Assembly (NCBI RefSeq): GCF_052118845.1
Contig: NZ_JBQKGJ010000007.1
Location: forward strand, 62,001 to 126,000
Reading direction: 5' to 3'
From: Bilifractor sp002394235
GTDB taxonomy: Bacteria; Bacillota; Clostridia; Lachnospirales; Lachnospiraceae
Length of the DNA stretch: 64,000 bases
Below the pieces are notes generated by a model. That model did not search any database. It was not told the DNA's origin and was given only the letters and a program-made list of their open reading frames with translations. A program made the translations under genes and the position numbers. Of the stretch, positions 53,357 through 62,325 are shown one piece after another. Every line of letters starts with the position of its first letter. The first letter of the stretch is position 1.

Positions 53357-55096
53357 ATGGCTTTAGACGGTATCACAATATCAAATATCCGCTCCGAGCT
53401 GGAGCATACGCTTGCGGGAGGACATATATCGAAGATCATTCAGCCCGAGCCGGATGAACTGATCTTCACGATAAAAAATAACGCGAAGACTTACCGGCTT
53501 CTTCTGTCGGCAAGTGCTTCTCTTCCGCTGGTCTATATCACGTCTTCCGGGAAGCAGGCGCCGATGAACGCGCCGAATTACTGCATGCTGCTGCGGAAGC
53601 ATCTGGCCGGCGGACTTCTCGAATCGGTCACCCAGCCCGGACTGGAGCGTGTGCTCTCCCTGAATGTCCGGCACAGAGATGAGCTCGGAGATCTCCGGAG
53701 CTGGCGTCTGGTCATCGAGCTCATGGGAAAGCACAGCAACATCATCCTGATCAGCGATCAGAACAAGATTGTGGATTCTATAAAGCGGGTATCCTTCAAT
53801 GTCAGTTCCGTCCGCGAGGTTCTTCCCGGAAGGGATTACTTCATTCCGGAGACACAGAACAAAAGAGATCCGCTCGACATCAGCGAAGAGGATTTCAGCA
53901 GAGTCGTTTTTTCAAAGGATGCGCCTGTCATGAAGGCGGTCTACGGCGGTCTGCGCGGCATCTCCCCCGTCATGGCTGAGGAAATCTGTTGCCGGGCCGG
54001 CATTGACAGCGACGCTTCCGCCTCGGAACTTCAGGATGCGGAACGGGTACATCTGTATCATACCTTCTCACGAATGATGGACGATGTAAAGAACGAAAAA
54101 TTTGAGCCGGCAATCTATTATAAAGGAAAAGATCCCTTCGAGTATGCTTCTGTTCCGCTGACGCAGTACGGAAATCTCAGGAAGGAAGGCTTCGATACCA
54201 TTTCATCACTGTTGGAACAATATTACGCGGAGAAGGAACTCAGAACCAGGATCCGGCAGCGTTCCATTGATCTGCGGAAGGTCGTTCAGACAAGTCTGGA
54301 GCGAAGCGGACGGACCCTGCAGCTTCAGGAAAAACAGATGCATGATACCGAAAAGCGGGAGAAATATCGCATATACGGAGAACTTCTGAATACCTATGGA
54401 TACAGCCTGACGCCGGGAGCGAAGGAACTGAAGGCAGTCAATTATTATAACAACGAACCCACCACGGTTCCGCTGGATCCGACAATGACTGCTGCACAGA
54501 ACGCGAAGAAATATTTTGACCGTTACAACAAGCTCAAGCGAACCGCAGAAGCACTGGAGCAGCGGATCAAGGGCACAGAAGCGGATGTGGAGCATCTCGA
54601 GAGCATTGCGACATCTCTGGAGATCGCCCGCGACGAAAAGGATCTGCAGGAAATCCGGCAGGAGCTGGAAGACTACGGCTATCTCCGCCATCACGGACCT
54701 TCGGGAAGAAAGAAAAAGCAGGAGGCCGCACAGCCTCTGCACTACCTTTCGTCTGACGGCTTTGATATGTACATTGGAAAAAATAACTTCCAGAACGAAA
54801 TGGTTACCTTCAAAATCGCCTCCGGCAGCGACTGGTGGTTCCACGCGAACGACATTCCGGGCTCCCATGTGATTGTCAAAGCAAATGGAAAAGAGCTCCC
54901 GGACCGCACCTTTGAAGAGGCAGGCAGACTTGCCGCCTACTACTCCAAGGCAAAAAATGCGCCAAAGGTAGAAATCGATTACACGCTTCGGAAGAATCTT
55001 CACAAGCCCAACGGGGCAAGGCCGGGATTTGTTCTGTACCACACGAACTACTCGCTTATGGCCGAACCGGATATTTCCGATTTGAGGGAGGTATAG
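53357..55096 (+). CDS. rqcH: RqcH (NFACT-family ribosome quality-control factor)
   Basis: 579 residues. It binds stalled 50S subunits carrying peptidyl-tRNA and directs alanine tailing; older annotations call it a fibronectin-binding protein. NFACT-N at 1-200 (MALDGITISNIRSELEHTL; MGKHSNIILI), a helix-hairpin-helix region, a long coiled coil (about 290-440) and NFACT-R with DWWFHANDIPGSHVIV from Asp492 and the closing YTLRKNLHKPNGARPG. No signal peptide. GAGGAAT lies before the ATG. It is one of the few plus-strand genes. Confidence 0.94.
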   Translation: MALDGITISNIRSELEHTLAGGHISKIIQPEPDELIFTIKNNAKTYRLLLSASASLPLVYITSSGKQAPMNAPNYCMLLRKHLAGGLLESVTQPGLERVLSLNVRHRDELGDLRSWRLVIELMGKHSNIILISDQNKIVDSIKRVSFNVSSVREVLPGRDYFIPETQNKRDPLDISEEDFSRVVFSKDAPVMKAVYGGLRGISPVMAEEICCRAGIDSDASASELQDAERVHLYHTFSRMMDDVKNEKFEPAIYYKGKDPFEYASVPLTQYGNLRKEGFDTISSLLEQYYAEKELRTRIRQRSIDLRKVVQTSLERSGRTLQLQEKQMHDTEKREKYRIYGELLNTYGYSLTPGAKELKAVNYYNNEPTTVPLDPTMTAAQNAKKYFDRYNKLKRTAEALEQRIKGTEADVEHLESIATSLEIARDEKDLQEIRQELEDYGYLRHHGPSGRKKKQEAAQPLHYLSSDGFDMYIGKNNFQNEMVTFKIASGSDWWFHANDIPGSHVIVKANGKELPDRTFEEAGRLAAYYSKAKNAPKVEIDYTLRKNLHKPNGARPGFVLYHTNYSLMAEPDISDLREV

Positions 55097-55216
55097 CGGT
55101 TCCTTTTTTCGAGCACGAAGCATTAACGTTTCCTTCGAGAGCATGTGGCTCGGAATCACAGCAGGATAACCTCCAGTTTGTGGCACTGGTTTTCAGATAA
55201 CTGTTAATTGGGAAAG

Positions 55217-55222
55217 TATAAT
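55217..55222 (+). promoter_or_regulatory. Possible -10 box of the P-type ATPase gene
   Basis: TATAAT with no convincing -35 box at 16-18 nt upstream. It lies 42 nt before the ATG. Confidence 0.35.
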
Positions 55223-55263
55223 TATTCATTCAGATTTTCGAATCATTTGAATAAGGGGATATC

Positions 55264-57750
55264 ATGGCAGATACAAAGAAATTGCTCTCTTCTTCCTCTA
55301 AGAGGGGACGAAAAAAGGGCAGATCGACGGCAAATATCGGCTTTGACCAGCCGGTCCGTACAAAACTGAAGCATCGATATATGGCGGACATCCAGACCGG
55401 ACTGACGAAGGAACAGGTTGAGGAATATACCAGACACGGCTGGGACAACCGGTCGGTCGCACCGCCTTCGAAGACGGTAGGACAGATCATCAAGGGAAAT
55501 ACGCTGACTTATTTTAACGGAATATTTCTGCTGCTCTCCGTACTCCTGATTATCGCCGGCTCGTATCGTGACCTGTCCTTCCTGCCGATCATTATCGCGA
55601 ATGCAATGATTGGTATCGTGCAGGAGATCGCAGCCAAAAATACGCTGGACAAACTGAACGTCCTGAACGCTCCAAAGGCAAAAGTCGTCCGTTCCGGCAA
55701 GATCAGAACAATTCCGGCGGAAAAGCTGGTCCTCGACGACATCGTTATTTTTTCCGCGGGAAATCAGATTCCCGCAGACGCCGTTATTGTGGACGGACAG
55801 GTGAAGGTCAACGAATCCCTGTTGACCGGTGAATCGGATGAGATTTCTAAGAAACCGGGCGACAAGCTGATGTCCGGTTCCTTCATTGTATCCGGAAGCT
55901 GCTATGCCCGACTGGAAAAAATCGGCGAGGACTCCTATATCAACAAGCTGACGACCCAGGCAAAGGCAGCCAGGGAGGGAGAACAGTCGGAAATGATCCG
56001 TTCGCTGAACCGGATCGTTATGATCGCCGGCATCAGTATTGTCCCGATCGGAATTCTCCTGTTCTATCAGTCCTACTGGCAGCAGGGGCTCGAGCTTCAG
56101 GAAAGCATCACTTCCATGGTAGCGGCCGTGATCGGAATGATTCCGGAAGGTCTCTATCTGCTCTCCAGCGTCACCCTTGCGGTCAGTACCGGAAGACTCG
56201 CGCTGAAAAAGGTTCTGGTGCACGATATGAAGTGCATCGAGACACTGGCAAGAGTTGATGTTCTCTGTGTCGATAAGACCGGAACAATCACCGAGAACAA
56301 GATGCTGATTAACGACGTCATCACACTCCCGCCGTATGAGGAGGACGCGACGATACCGGCCATCGAAGAACTGTTGAGCGACTTTTCGGCGGCTCAGAAG
56401 GCGGACAACATCACGATGCAGGCGATGAAGGATCATTTCACCAGCACCTCGGGCGCACGTCCGCTCGCTGTGACCGGGTTCTCCTCCGCCTGGAAGTATT
56501 CCAGCGTCACCTTCCAGAGCGGCGCGTATGTGCTCGGCGCACCGGAGTTTGTCCTGAAGGAGGACTACCACCTGTATCAGGACACCATTGAGGAGCAGAG
56601 CCGGAAGGGCTATCGTGTGCTTGTGTTCGGAAAATATCAGGGAACGCCGGATGGAAACGAGCTGACCGGGAAGGTTACCTCGCTCTGTCTGGTTGTCGTG
56701 AAGAACAAGATCCGGAAGGATGCGGATAAGACCTTCCAGTTCTTCCACCGCCAGAATGTAGAGGTCAAGGTCATCTCCGGAGATAATCCGGTAACGGTAT
56801 CCGAGGTTGCGAAGCAGGCGGGAATCGCGAACTCTGACCTGTACATCGACGCGACGACGCTAAAGACAAAAGAAGATATCTATGACGCGGTAACGCGGTA
56901 TACGGTCTTCGGCCGTGTCACGCCGAACCAGAAGCGTGAATTTGTCCACGCGCTGAAGGCGCACGGACGCACCGTCGCGATGACCGGTGACGGTGTCAAT
57001 GATGTTCTCGCTCTTAAGGACGCGGACTGCTCCGTCGCCATGGCCGCAGGATCTGACGCGGCGGCTCAGGCCTCCCAGCTTGTTCTTCTCGACAATGATT
57101 TCGCGCATATGCCGGAAATCGTCATGGAAGGACGGCAGGTTGTCAACAACATGGAGAGATCCGGAAGCCTCTTCCTTGTAAAAAACATCTTCTCCCTGCT
57201 GCTCGCGGTCTTCTCGATCATCGCCGGATTCACCTACCCGCTGAGGCCGTCCCAGATCTCCCTGATCAGTATGTTCACCATCGGCCTTCCCGGATTCCTG
57301 ATGTCACAGATTCCGGATCATACATTGATCCACGGAAGATACATGAGTAATGTCCTTCTGAAGGCAATGCCGGCTGCGCTCACCGATTTTATTGTTGTTG
57401 CGAGCCTGGTTGTATTTGGAGAGGTCTTCGATGTAAGCTCGGTAGATATTTCGACAGCCTGCGCGATTCTGATGGCAATTGTCGGATTCATGATTCTGTT
57501 CCATATCATCAAGCCGATGGACCGGTACAAAACCGCGATCTGGCTTGTGTGTGTTGCGGGCATGACCTTGTTCCTCCTCCTCTTCCATTCCTTCTTTGGC
57601 ATTACGGGAATGTCGATGCGCTGCATCATGCTGTTCGTGGTCTTCTCGATCACGACAGAGCCGATCCTCCGATATCTGATCCGGCTCATAAGACTTGTGA
57701 ACATCGGATACAACCGGCTGAGGGACCGCTTTTCGGAGAGATTTTCCTGA
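55264..57750 (+). CDS. Cation-translocating P-type ATPase, substrate unresolved
   Basis: 828 residues. A basic Ser/Lys N-terminus precedes actuator motif LLTGESDE, membrane motif PEGL at 294-297 in M4, phosphorylation site Asp337 (DKTGTIT), and hinge TGDGVND from Thr574. Ten membrane helices are likely, six after the hinge. Compared with PMCA/SERCA pumps the nucleotide-binding domain is short and M4 reads IPEGLYLL. It resembles a Firmicutes group annotated as HAD-IC P-type ATPase; candidate ions are Ca2+, Mn2+ or Mg2+, and I cannot choose. AAGGGG precedes the ATG. It ends at a strong terminator. Confidence 0.9.
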   Translation: MADTKKLLSSSSKRGRKKGRSTANIGFDQPVRTKLKHRYMADIQTGLTKEQVEEYTRHGWDNRSVAPPSKTVGQIIKGNTLTYFNGIFLLLSVLLIIAGSYRDLSFLPIIIANAMIGIVQEIAAKNTLDKLNVLNAPKAKVVRSGKIRTIPAEKLVLDDIVIFSAGNQIPADAVIVDGQVKVNESLLTGESDEISKKPGDKLMSGSFIVSGSCYARLEKIGEDSYINKLTTQAKAAREGEQSEMIRSLNRIVMIAGISIVPIGILLFYQSYWQQGLELQESITSMVAAVIGMIPEGLYLLSSVTLAVSTGRLALKKVLVHDMKCIETLARVDVLCVDKTGTITENKMLINDVITLPPYEEDATIPAIEELLSDFSAAQKADNITMQAMKDHFTSTSGARPLAVTGFSSAWKYSSVTFQSGAYVLGAPEFVLKEDYHLYQDTIEEQSRKGYRVLVFGKYQGTPDGNELTGKVTSLCLVVVKNKIRKDADKTFQFFHRQNVEVKVISGDNPVTVSEVAKQAGIANSDLYIDATTLKTKEDIYDAVTRYTVFGRVTPNQKREFVHALKAHGRTVAMTGDGVNDVLALKDADCSVAMAAGSDAAAQASQLVLLDNDFAHMPEIVMEGRQVVNNMERSGSLFLVKNIFSLLLAVFSIIAGFTYPLRPSQISLISMFTIGLPGFLMSQIPDHTLIHGRYMSNVLLKAMPAALTDFIVVASLVVFGEVFDVSSVDISTACAILMAIVGFMILFHIIKPMDRYKTAIWLVCVAGMTLFLLLFHSFFGITGMSMRCIMLFVVFSITTEPILRYLIRLIRLVNIGYNRLRDRFSERFS

Positions 57751-57823
57751 TTGAAAATAAGGAGCATACATTTTCAGGATGAATGCTTCTCACGGCGGAT
57801 CCTTATTACAATTCACATAAATG

Positions 57824-57880
57824 AAGAGACCGCAGATAAACAGTCCATGATCATTCATGGCGGTTCATCTGCGGTCTCTT
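57824..57880 (+). terminator. Terminator of the P-type ATPase gene
   Basis: AAGAGACCGCAGAT pairs with ATCTGCGGTCTCTT around a 29-nt loop that has its own small hairpin (CCATGATCATTCATGG). TTTAT follows on the plus strand. Confidence 0.8.
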
Positions 57881-57912
57881 TATACTTATATGGATTTATA
57901 CTTATATGGAAA
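57881..57912. repeat. 16-bp direct repeat between two hairpins
   Basis: TATACTTATATGGATT is followed directly by TATACTTATATGGAAA. Confidence 0.85.
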
Positions 57913-57951
57913 CGAGGACTGCTGCCCGGCTATGCGGGAAGCAGCCCTCGT
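57912..57951. terminator. Hairpin, possible terminator on the minus strand
   Basis: ACGAGG-A-CTGCTGCCCG pairs with CGGGAAGCAG-C-CCTCGT. On the minus strand TTTCC follows, a weak T-tract. It may back up termination of the decarboxylase operon. Confidence 0.6.
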
Positions 57952-57958
57952 CTCATCA

Positions 57959-58055
57959 ATTTACGCGAACAGTGAGCCGCAGCCGAATGCGAAGTATTCG
58001 TGTGCGGCGAGCGTCGCGATAGCGAGATAAAACTCGCGCAACGTGTTTTATCTCG
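57959..58055 (-). repeat. Family B structured element, full copy 3 (inverted)
   Basis: Reverse complement of the 12689 copy with very few differences: the long hairpin (CGAGATAAAACACGTTGCGC, GAGTTTTATCTCG), the CTATCGCGACGCTCGCCGCA segment, the hairpin (GAATACTTCGCATTC, one mismatch) and CGGCTCACTGTTCGCGTAAA. Confidence 0.85.
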
Positions 58056-58068
58056 TTTTCAGGTTCTG

Positions 58069-58097
58069 CCCGGATTGCCCTGCACGGGGCATCCGGG
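58069..58097. other. Hairpin just after the decarboxylase alpha-subunit gene
   Basis: CCCGGATTGCCC pairs with GGGGCATCCGGG around TGCAC with small offsets. It is 15 nt past the stop on the minus strand. No T-tract follows, so it may protect the 3' end instead of terminating. Confidence 0.55.
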
Positions 58098-58112
58098 TAT
58101 CTATCTGTTCTG

Positions 58113-59528
58113 TCAGACCGGGTAAGCCTTGTCTTCCTTGTCGCCCTTGGAAGCGTCAACGCCGGTCTTCTGCGCGTCTCTGTACTTGAAGAAGTCCATG
58201 GCAACCTGCGGGAACAGCGCATAGCTGAGGGTATCCTCAGGCTGCTCCTTGTATGCGGCAACCTCTTTCTCGAGCTTGTCCATCTCAGGAGCAATGTCAT
58301 CTGCAGGACGATGCGTGATCGGCTTCGTATCGCCGAGTGCTTTCTTCTGCAGCTCCGGATTTACCGGATCCGTGGTCTTGCCGTATTTGCCGGCAAGGAT
58401 ATCCTTCGTCTCCTGTGTGATCATCTTATAGCGCTCTCCCATGATCACGTTGAATACTGCCTGCGTTCCGACAATCTGAGAAGAAGGAGTAACCAGCGGC
58501 GGATTTCCGAGATCCTTACGAACCTTCGGAACCTCTTCCAGAACATCGTAATATTTGTCTTCTGCGTGCTGCTGTTTCAGCTGACTGGTCAGGTTCGAAA
58601 GCATGCCGCCCGGTACCTGATAAACGAGAGTCTTGATGTTAACGCCCATGTTCTTCGGATTCAGCAGTCCGTTGTCCAGGCACTCGTCTCTGTACGGACG
58701 GAAGTAATCGGCGATCTCCTCCAGAAGCTTCATGTCAAGGCCGGTGTCATAGGGCGTGCCCTGGAAGGTCTTGACCATAACCTCGGTAGCCGGCTGGGAG
58801 GTTCCCATCGCAAACGGTGACATCGCAGTATCGATGATGTCAACGCCTGCCTCGACTGCCTTCAGATAGGTCATGGAAGCCACACCTGAGGTGTAATGGG
58901 TGTGAAGCTCGATCGGAAGGCTCGTCGCCTCCTTCAGAGCGGTTACAAGCTCTGTTGCCTCATAAGGAAGAAGCAGACCTGCCATATCCTTGATACAGAT
59001 GGAATCCGCTCCCATCTCCTCGATTGCCTTTGCCTTGGAAGTCCAGTAATCCAGCGTGTAGGAATCTCCAAGAGTATAGGACAGGGCGATCTGTGCCTCC
59101 GCGCCCTTCTCCTTCTTCGCTGCCTTTACACAGGTCTCAAGGTTGCGGAGATCGTTCATGCAGTCAAAGATACGGATGATATCGATACCGTTCGCAACGG
59201 ATTTCTGTACAAAATACTCGACCACATCATCTGCATAGGGCTTGTATCCGAGGATATTCTGACCACGGAACAGCATCTGCAGCTTGGTGTGCTTGAAGCC
59301 GTCACGCAGCTTGCGGAGTCTGTCCCACGGATCCTCGTGAAGGAAACGCAGACAGGAATCAAAGGTCGCGCCGCCCCAGCACTCTACTGCATGATAGCCG
59401 ACCTGATCCATTTTATCTACGATTGGAAGCATCTCAGACGTGGGCATACGAGTCGCAATCAGTGACTGATGCGCATCACGAAGAATTGTCTCCATGATTT
59501 TAACCGGTTTTTTCTCAATTTCAGCCAT
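58113..59528 (-). CDS. Oxaloacetate/pyruvate carboxyltransferase subunit (OadA/PycB-like, no biotin domain)
   Basis: 471 residues. A TIM-barrel carboxyltransferase with metal-site Asp in LRDAHQSLIATRM, the HTHYTSG His pair, RIFDCMNDLRN, and catalytic lysine in SICIKDMAGLL. It lacks the C-terminal biotinyl domain of fused OadA; the carrier is the separate gene at 61000. A charged linker and SYALFPQVAMDFFKYRDAQ end the protein. It would transfer the carboxyl of oxaloacetate to biotin for OadB, or act in reverse on pyruvate. It is last in the operon. Confidence 0.92.
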   Translation of the reverse strand: MAEIEKKPVKIMETILRDAHQSLIATRMPTSEMLPIVDKMDQVGYHAVECWGGATFDSCLRFLHEDPWDRLRKLRDGFKHTKLQMLFRGQNILGYKPYADDVVEYFVQKSVANGIDIIRIFDCMNDLRNLETCVKAAKKEKGAEAQIALSYTLGDSYTLDYWTSKAKAIEEMGADSICIKDMAGLLLPYEATELVTALKEATSLPIELHTHYTSGVASMTYLKAVEAGVDIIDTAMSPFAMGTSQPATEVMVKTFQGTPYDTGLDMKLLEEIADYFRPYRDECLDNGLLNPKNMGVNIKTLVYQVPGGMLSNLTSQLKQQHAEDKYYDVLEEVPKVRKDLGNPPLVTPSSQIVGTQAVFNVIMGERYKMITQETKDILAGKYGKTTDPVNPELQKKALGDTKPITHRPADDIAPEMDKLEKEVAAYKEQPEDTLSYALFPQVAMDFFKYRDAQKTGVDASKGDKEDKAYPV

Positions 59529-59546
59529 TCTAAGCTCTCCTATTTG

Positions 59547-59606
59547 TTATGTCCCCGCGGAGCATGACGCGTAACCGGTCATGTTCTGCGGGTAAACTTA
59601 TACAGT
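59547..59606. repeat. Degenerate family A element before the decarboxylase alpha gene
   Basis: TATGTCCCCGCGGAGCATG and GTTCTGCGGGTAAACTTATA with CAGTTTAT are shuffled family A words. Weaker than copies 1-5. Confidence 0.4.
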
Positions 59607-59751
59607 TTATAGTATTCATGTATACAATGTATCGTACGGCGGCCATTTTCATATCACTGATGTTACTGCTCACCCCAACTATGCACGGCAGGGATTTTGC
59701 AGTCCTGTTGCCTTCGCAAACTGGCTGTATTCGTGATGCGTGAACAGTAAC

Positions 59752-59780
59752 ATCACATAGCCCGCCTGCGGGGCATGGCC
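59752..59780. repeat. Partial family A core after the decarboxylase beta gene
   Basis: ACATAGCCCGCCTGCGGGGC then ATGGCC matches the GC-rich core of family A. It begins 25 nt past the beta-subunit stop. Confidence 0.45.
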
Positions 59781-59804
59781 GTCTTCTGTCGTCAGGATCC
59801 GGTA

Positions 59805-60959
59805 TTACTTGACACCGTATACAGCCATGAAGGTACCGGCTGCTACCGCGGTACCGATAACACCTGCCACGTTCGGTCCCATCGCATGCATCAGCAGGAA
59901 GTTGGTCGGATCTGCCTCCGCACCGACCTTCTGAGATACACGGGCTGCCATCGGAACGGCGGATACACCGGCGGATCCGATCAGCGGGTTGATCCTGCCG
60001 TGGGTCAGGAAGCACAGAAGTTTACCGAGAAGAACACCTCCGGCTGTACCGAAGATAAATGCCACGAGTCCGAGAACGACGATCTTCAGCGTATCCGCGT
60101 TCAGGAATGCTTCGGCACTAGTTGTCGCGCCGACTGAAGTACCCAGAAGGATAACGACGATATACATCAGTGCGTTGGAAGCGGTCTCTGTCAGCTGCTT
60201 AACCACTCCGCTCTCACGGAAGAGGTTTCCAAGCATCAGCATACCGACAAGCGGAGCGGTCGTCGGAAGAATCAGACATACGACTACGGTGATAACGATC
60301 GGGAACAGGATCTTCTCCAGTTTGGAAACCGGGCGAAGCTGTGCCATCTTGATCTTGCGCTCCTTCTCTGTGGTCAGAAGCTTCATGACCGGCGGCTGGA
60401 TGATCGGAACCAGGGACATATAGGAATATGCCGCCACGGCGATCGGTCCCATCAGCGCGGTCTGTCCGAGCTTTCCGCACAGGAAGATGGATGTAGGACC
60501 ATCCGCACCGCCGATGATGGAGATGGCTGCCGCAGCCTTTCCGTTAAAGCCCATGAAGATGGCCAGGAAATATGCGACATAGATACCAAGCTGTGCCGCG
60601 GCGCCCATCAGGAAAGAAATCGGGTTTGCGATCAGCGGACCGAAGTCTGTCATTGCGCCGACACCCATGAAGATCAGGGACGGCAGAATTGACCATCCGT
60701 CGAGCTGGAAGAAGTACCAGAGCAGACCGCCGGCCTGGCTGGAGCCGGAAGCTGTTACCGTCGGCGCCGCCATGATGTCGGGATAGATGTTTACAAGGAG
60801 CATTCCGAATGCAATGGGAACCAGCAGAAGCGGTTCAAAATCATGAGCGATTGCAAGGTACAGAAATACAAACGCAACAACGATCATGATGACATTGCCC
60901 CAGGAAATATTAAAAAATGCAGTCTGATGAATCAGATTGTTCAGGGTTGTTGCTATCAT
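59805..60959 (-). CDS. Sodium-translocating decarboxylase beta subunit
   Basis: A 384-residue integral membrane subunit of the OadB/MmdB/GcdB family that decarboxylates carboxybiotin and exports Na+. Family segments: MGVGAMTDFGPLIANP with the conserved Asp near the sodium path, SIIGGADGPTSIF, SRVGAEADPTNFLLMHAMGPNVAGVIG-like end (here RVSQKVGAEADPTNFLLMHA). About nine to eleven helices. The operon order mmdA, gamma, biotin carrier, beta, alpha suggests one pump served by two carboxyltransferases. Confidence 0.95.
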   Translation of the reverse strand: MIATTLNNLIHQTAFFNISWGNVIMIVVAFVFLYLAIAHDFEPLLLVPIAFGMLLVNIYPDIMAAPTVTASGSSQAGGLLWYFFQLDGWSILPSLIFMGVGAMTDFGPLIANPISFLMGAAAQLGIYVAYFLAIFMGFNGKAAAAISIIGGADGPTSIFLCGKLGQTALMGPIAVAAYSYMSLVPIIQPPVMKLLTTEKERKIKMAQLRPVSKLEKILFPIVITVVVCLILPTTAPLVGMLMLGNLFRESGVVKQLTETASNALMYIVVILLGTSVGATTSAEAFLNADTLKIVVLGLVAFIFGTAGGVLLGKLLCFLTHGRINPLIGSAGVSAVPMAARVSQKVGAEADPTNFLLMHAMGPNVAGVIGTAVAAGTFMAVYGVK

Positions 60960-60999
60960 TTTATTACCTCCGGGTGATATGTGCAGAATCTTGCGGGAA

Positions 61000-61404
61000 T
61001 CAGTTCATTGTAGCGAGAACGTCACCGGATTCTACCGCATCACCAACGGCAACGTTAATGGACGCAACGGTGCCGTCCTTCGGAGCAACGACCGGGATCT
61101 CCATCTTCATTGCTTCCAGTGTTACAATCGCGTCGCCGGCGGATACAGATGAACCTACAGCAGAATCCACTCTGACGATTTTTCCGGGAACAGAAGCGGT
61201 AACCGGTGTAGATCCCTGTGCGCCGGAAGAAGCGGGAGCTGCTGCCGGTGCCGGTGCGGGAGCCGGTGCTGCAGCCGGAGCGGGAGCTGCTGCCGGTGCT
61301 GCAGCGGGAGCCGGTGCTGCCTGCTGAACCGCACCATTTGTAATGCCTTCCTCAACGGTAACCTGATAAACGGTACCATTCACTGTAATTGTGTAATTCT
61401 TCAT
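61000..61404 (-). CDS. Biotin carrier protein of the decarboxylase
   Basis: 134 residues. A short N-terminal domain (MKNYTITVNGTVYQVTVEEG), an Ala/Pro linker (about 29-60) and a biotinyl domain with EAMKM, biotin on Lys100. ATG 61404 has AAGGAGG 11 nt upstream; ten in-frame residues before it are not needed. The separate carrier matches the lack of a biotin domain on the alpha subunit and serves both carboxyltransferases by inference. The Ala/Pro linker is made of near-identical 5-6-codon words at DNA level. Confidence 0.95.
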   Translation of the reverse strand: MKNYTITVNGTVYQVTVEEGITNGAVQQAAPAPAAAPAAAPAPAAAPAPAPAPAAAPASSGAQGSTPVTASVPGKIVRVDSAVGSSVSAGDAIVTLEAMKMEIPVVAPKDGTVASINVAVGDAVESGDVLATMN

Positions 61405-61489
61405 AATTGGAATTTCCTCCTTAATTAACGTCAATGAAACGTCAGTAATTAAACGTCAGTCAAGCGTTCCTCTACGAGAACGAAATCTT

Positions 61490-62311
61490 TTATACACGCT
61501 TCCATCTTCTGGTACCGACCTTGCGTACCGAACGAACTACATATCCGCTTCCGGAAGGATTGTCCTCCATGGCAGCTGCAATTGCTGCAGCAATTACTGC
61601 GGCGATCTCGGGATCATTTGCGTCAAGTCTGGCTGCAGAATCTGCTGTGCTTTTTTTGCCAGCCGGAACGGCCGCAGATCTGGTTGCCGCCGGCTGTTCA
61701 GCTTTTTTTGAGGTTGCTGCCCCTGCGCTCTGTTTCGCTTTCTTGGCGTTTGAATCCGGGATAAAACGGAACAGGCTGATCACAACAATCAGGATAATCA
61801 GAATCGCAAATACGGTGATCAGACCGACGGCCATGTTCTCAGCTGCAGAAGCCATTTTCTCTCCGAGCGAGTACTGCGTCGTCATTTCATAATTGACAAG
61901 CCCTGACGGAACGATGTTTCCATTTACAACAGTCTCAGCGGTGTTGAAATACATCGTGACATCTGATTTGTAGTGTTCAAAGGAAACAACCGCGTTTACG
62001 ACAATTGTCTGGTCACTGGAGTCGTTCTGATTTACGCTGACGGAGTCAACGCTCTTGAATGCTCCAAGCTCGTCTCTGTCTTCCATCCAGGCATCATACA
62101 GAACGGAGTATCCCTGACCATTCTGGTCAAGGCTCTTCAGATCATCGTCGCTCAGTGTGTATACCTGATTCAGGAAGGAGGTAACCGAATCCACATACTG
62201 GGAGGCGGTGTCCTCATCCACGCTCGCAAATACAGGCATCGCGCTGAACAGGAAGGTCATGCATAATGTCAGGAGAAGGAGCACAGATATTTTTTTCTTC
62301 ATTGTTTTCAT
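61490..62311 (-). CDS. Decarboxylase gamma-like subunit (OadG/MmdD type) with extracytoplasmic domain
   Basis: 273 residues, longer than a typical OadG of about 80. A signal peptide (1-29, AMPVFAS) and an extracytoplasmic domain (about 31-155) precede one membrane helix (161-183), a Lys/Ala linker, and the C-terminal EIAAVIAAAIAAAM and SVRKVGTRRWKR typical of gamma/delta subunits in Clostridia. The cytoplasmic tail should hold the carboxyltransferase to the membrane. GAGAGG precedes the ATG. Three AACGTCA words lie in the following gap (61425-61456). Confidence 0.87.
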   Translation of the reverse strand: MKTMKKKISVLLLLTLCMTFLFSAMPVFASVDEDTASQYVDSVTSFLNQVYTLSDDDLKSLDQNGQGYSVLYDAWMEDRDELGAFKSVDSVSVNQNDSSDQTIVVNAVVSFEHYKSDVTMYFNTAETVVNGNIVPSGLVNYEMTTQYSLGEKMASAAENMAVGLITVFAILIILIVVISLFRFIPDSNAKKAKQSAGAATSKKAEQPAATRSAAVPAGKKSTADSAARLDANDPEIAAVIAAAIAAAMEDNPSGSGYVVRSVRKVGTRRWKRV

Positions 62312-62325
62312 ATCTTCAACCTCTC

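Larger units (their letters stand above)
57751..58112. other. 362-bp convergent intergenic region
   Basis: Between the P-type ATPase and the decarboxylase operon end. It holds three hairpins (57824-57880, 57912-57951, 58069-58097), a 16-bp direct repeat (57881-57912) and family B copy 3. No gene. Confidence 0.7.

Noticed and set aside
55243..56748. A 501-codon minus-strand open frame
   Set aside because: Antisense to the P-type ATPase. Composition is typical of a shadow frame (His/Arg/Leu-rich) with no family features.
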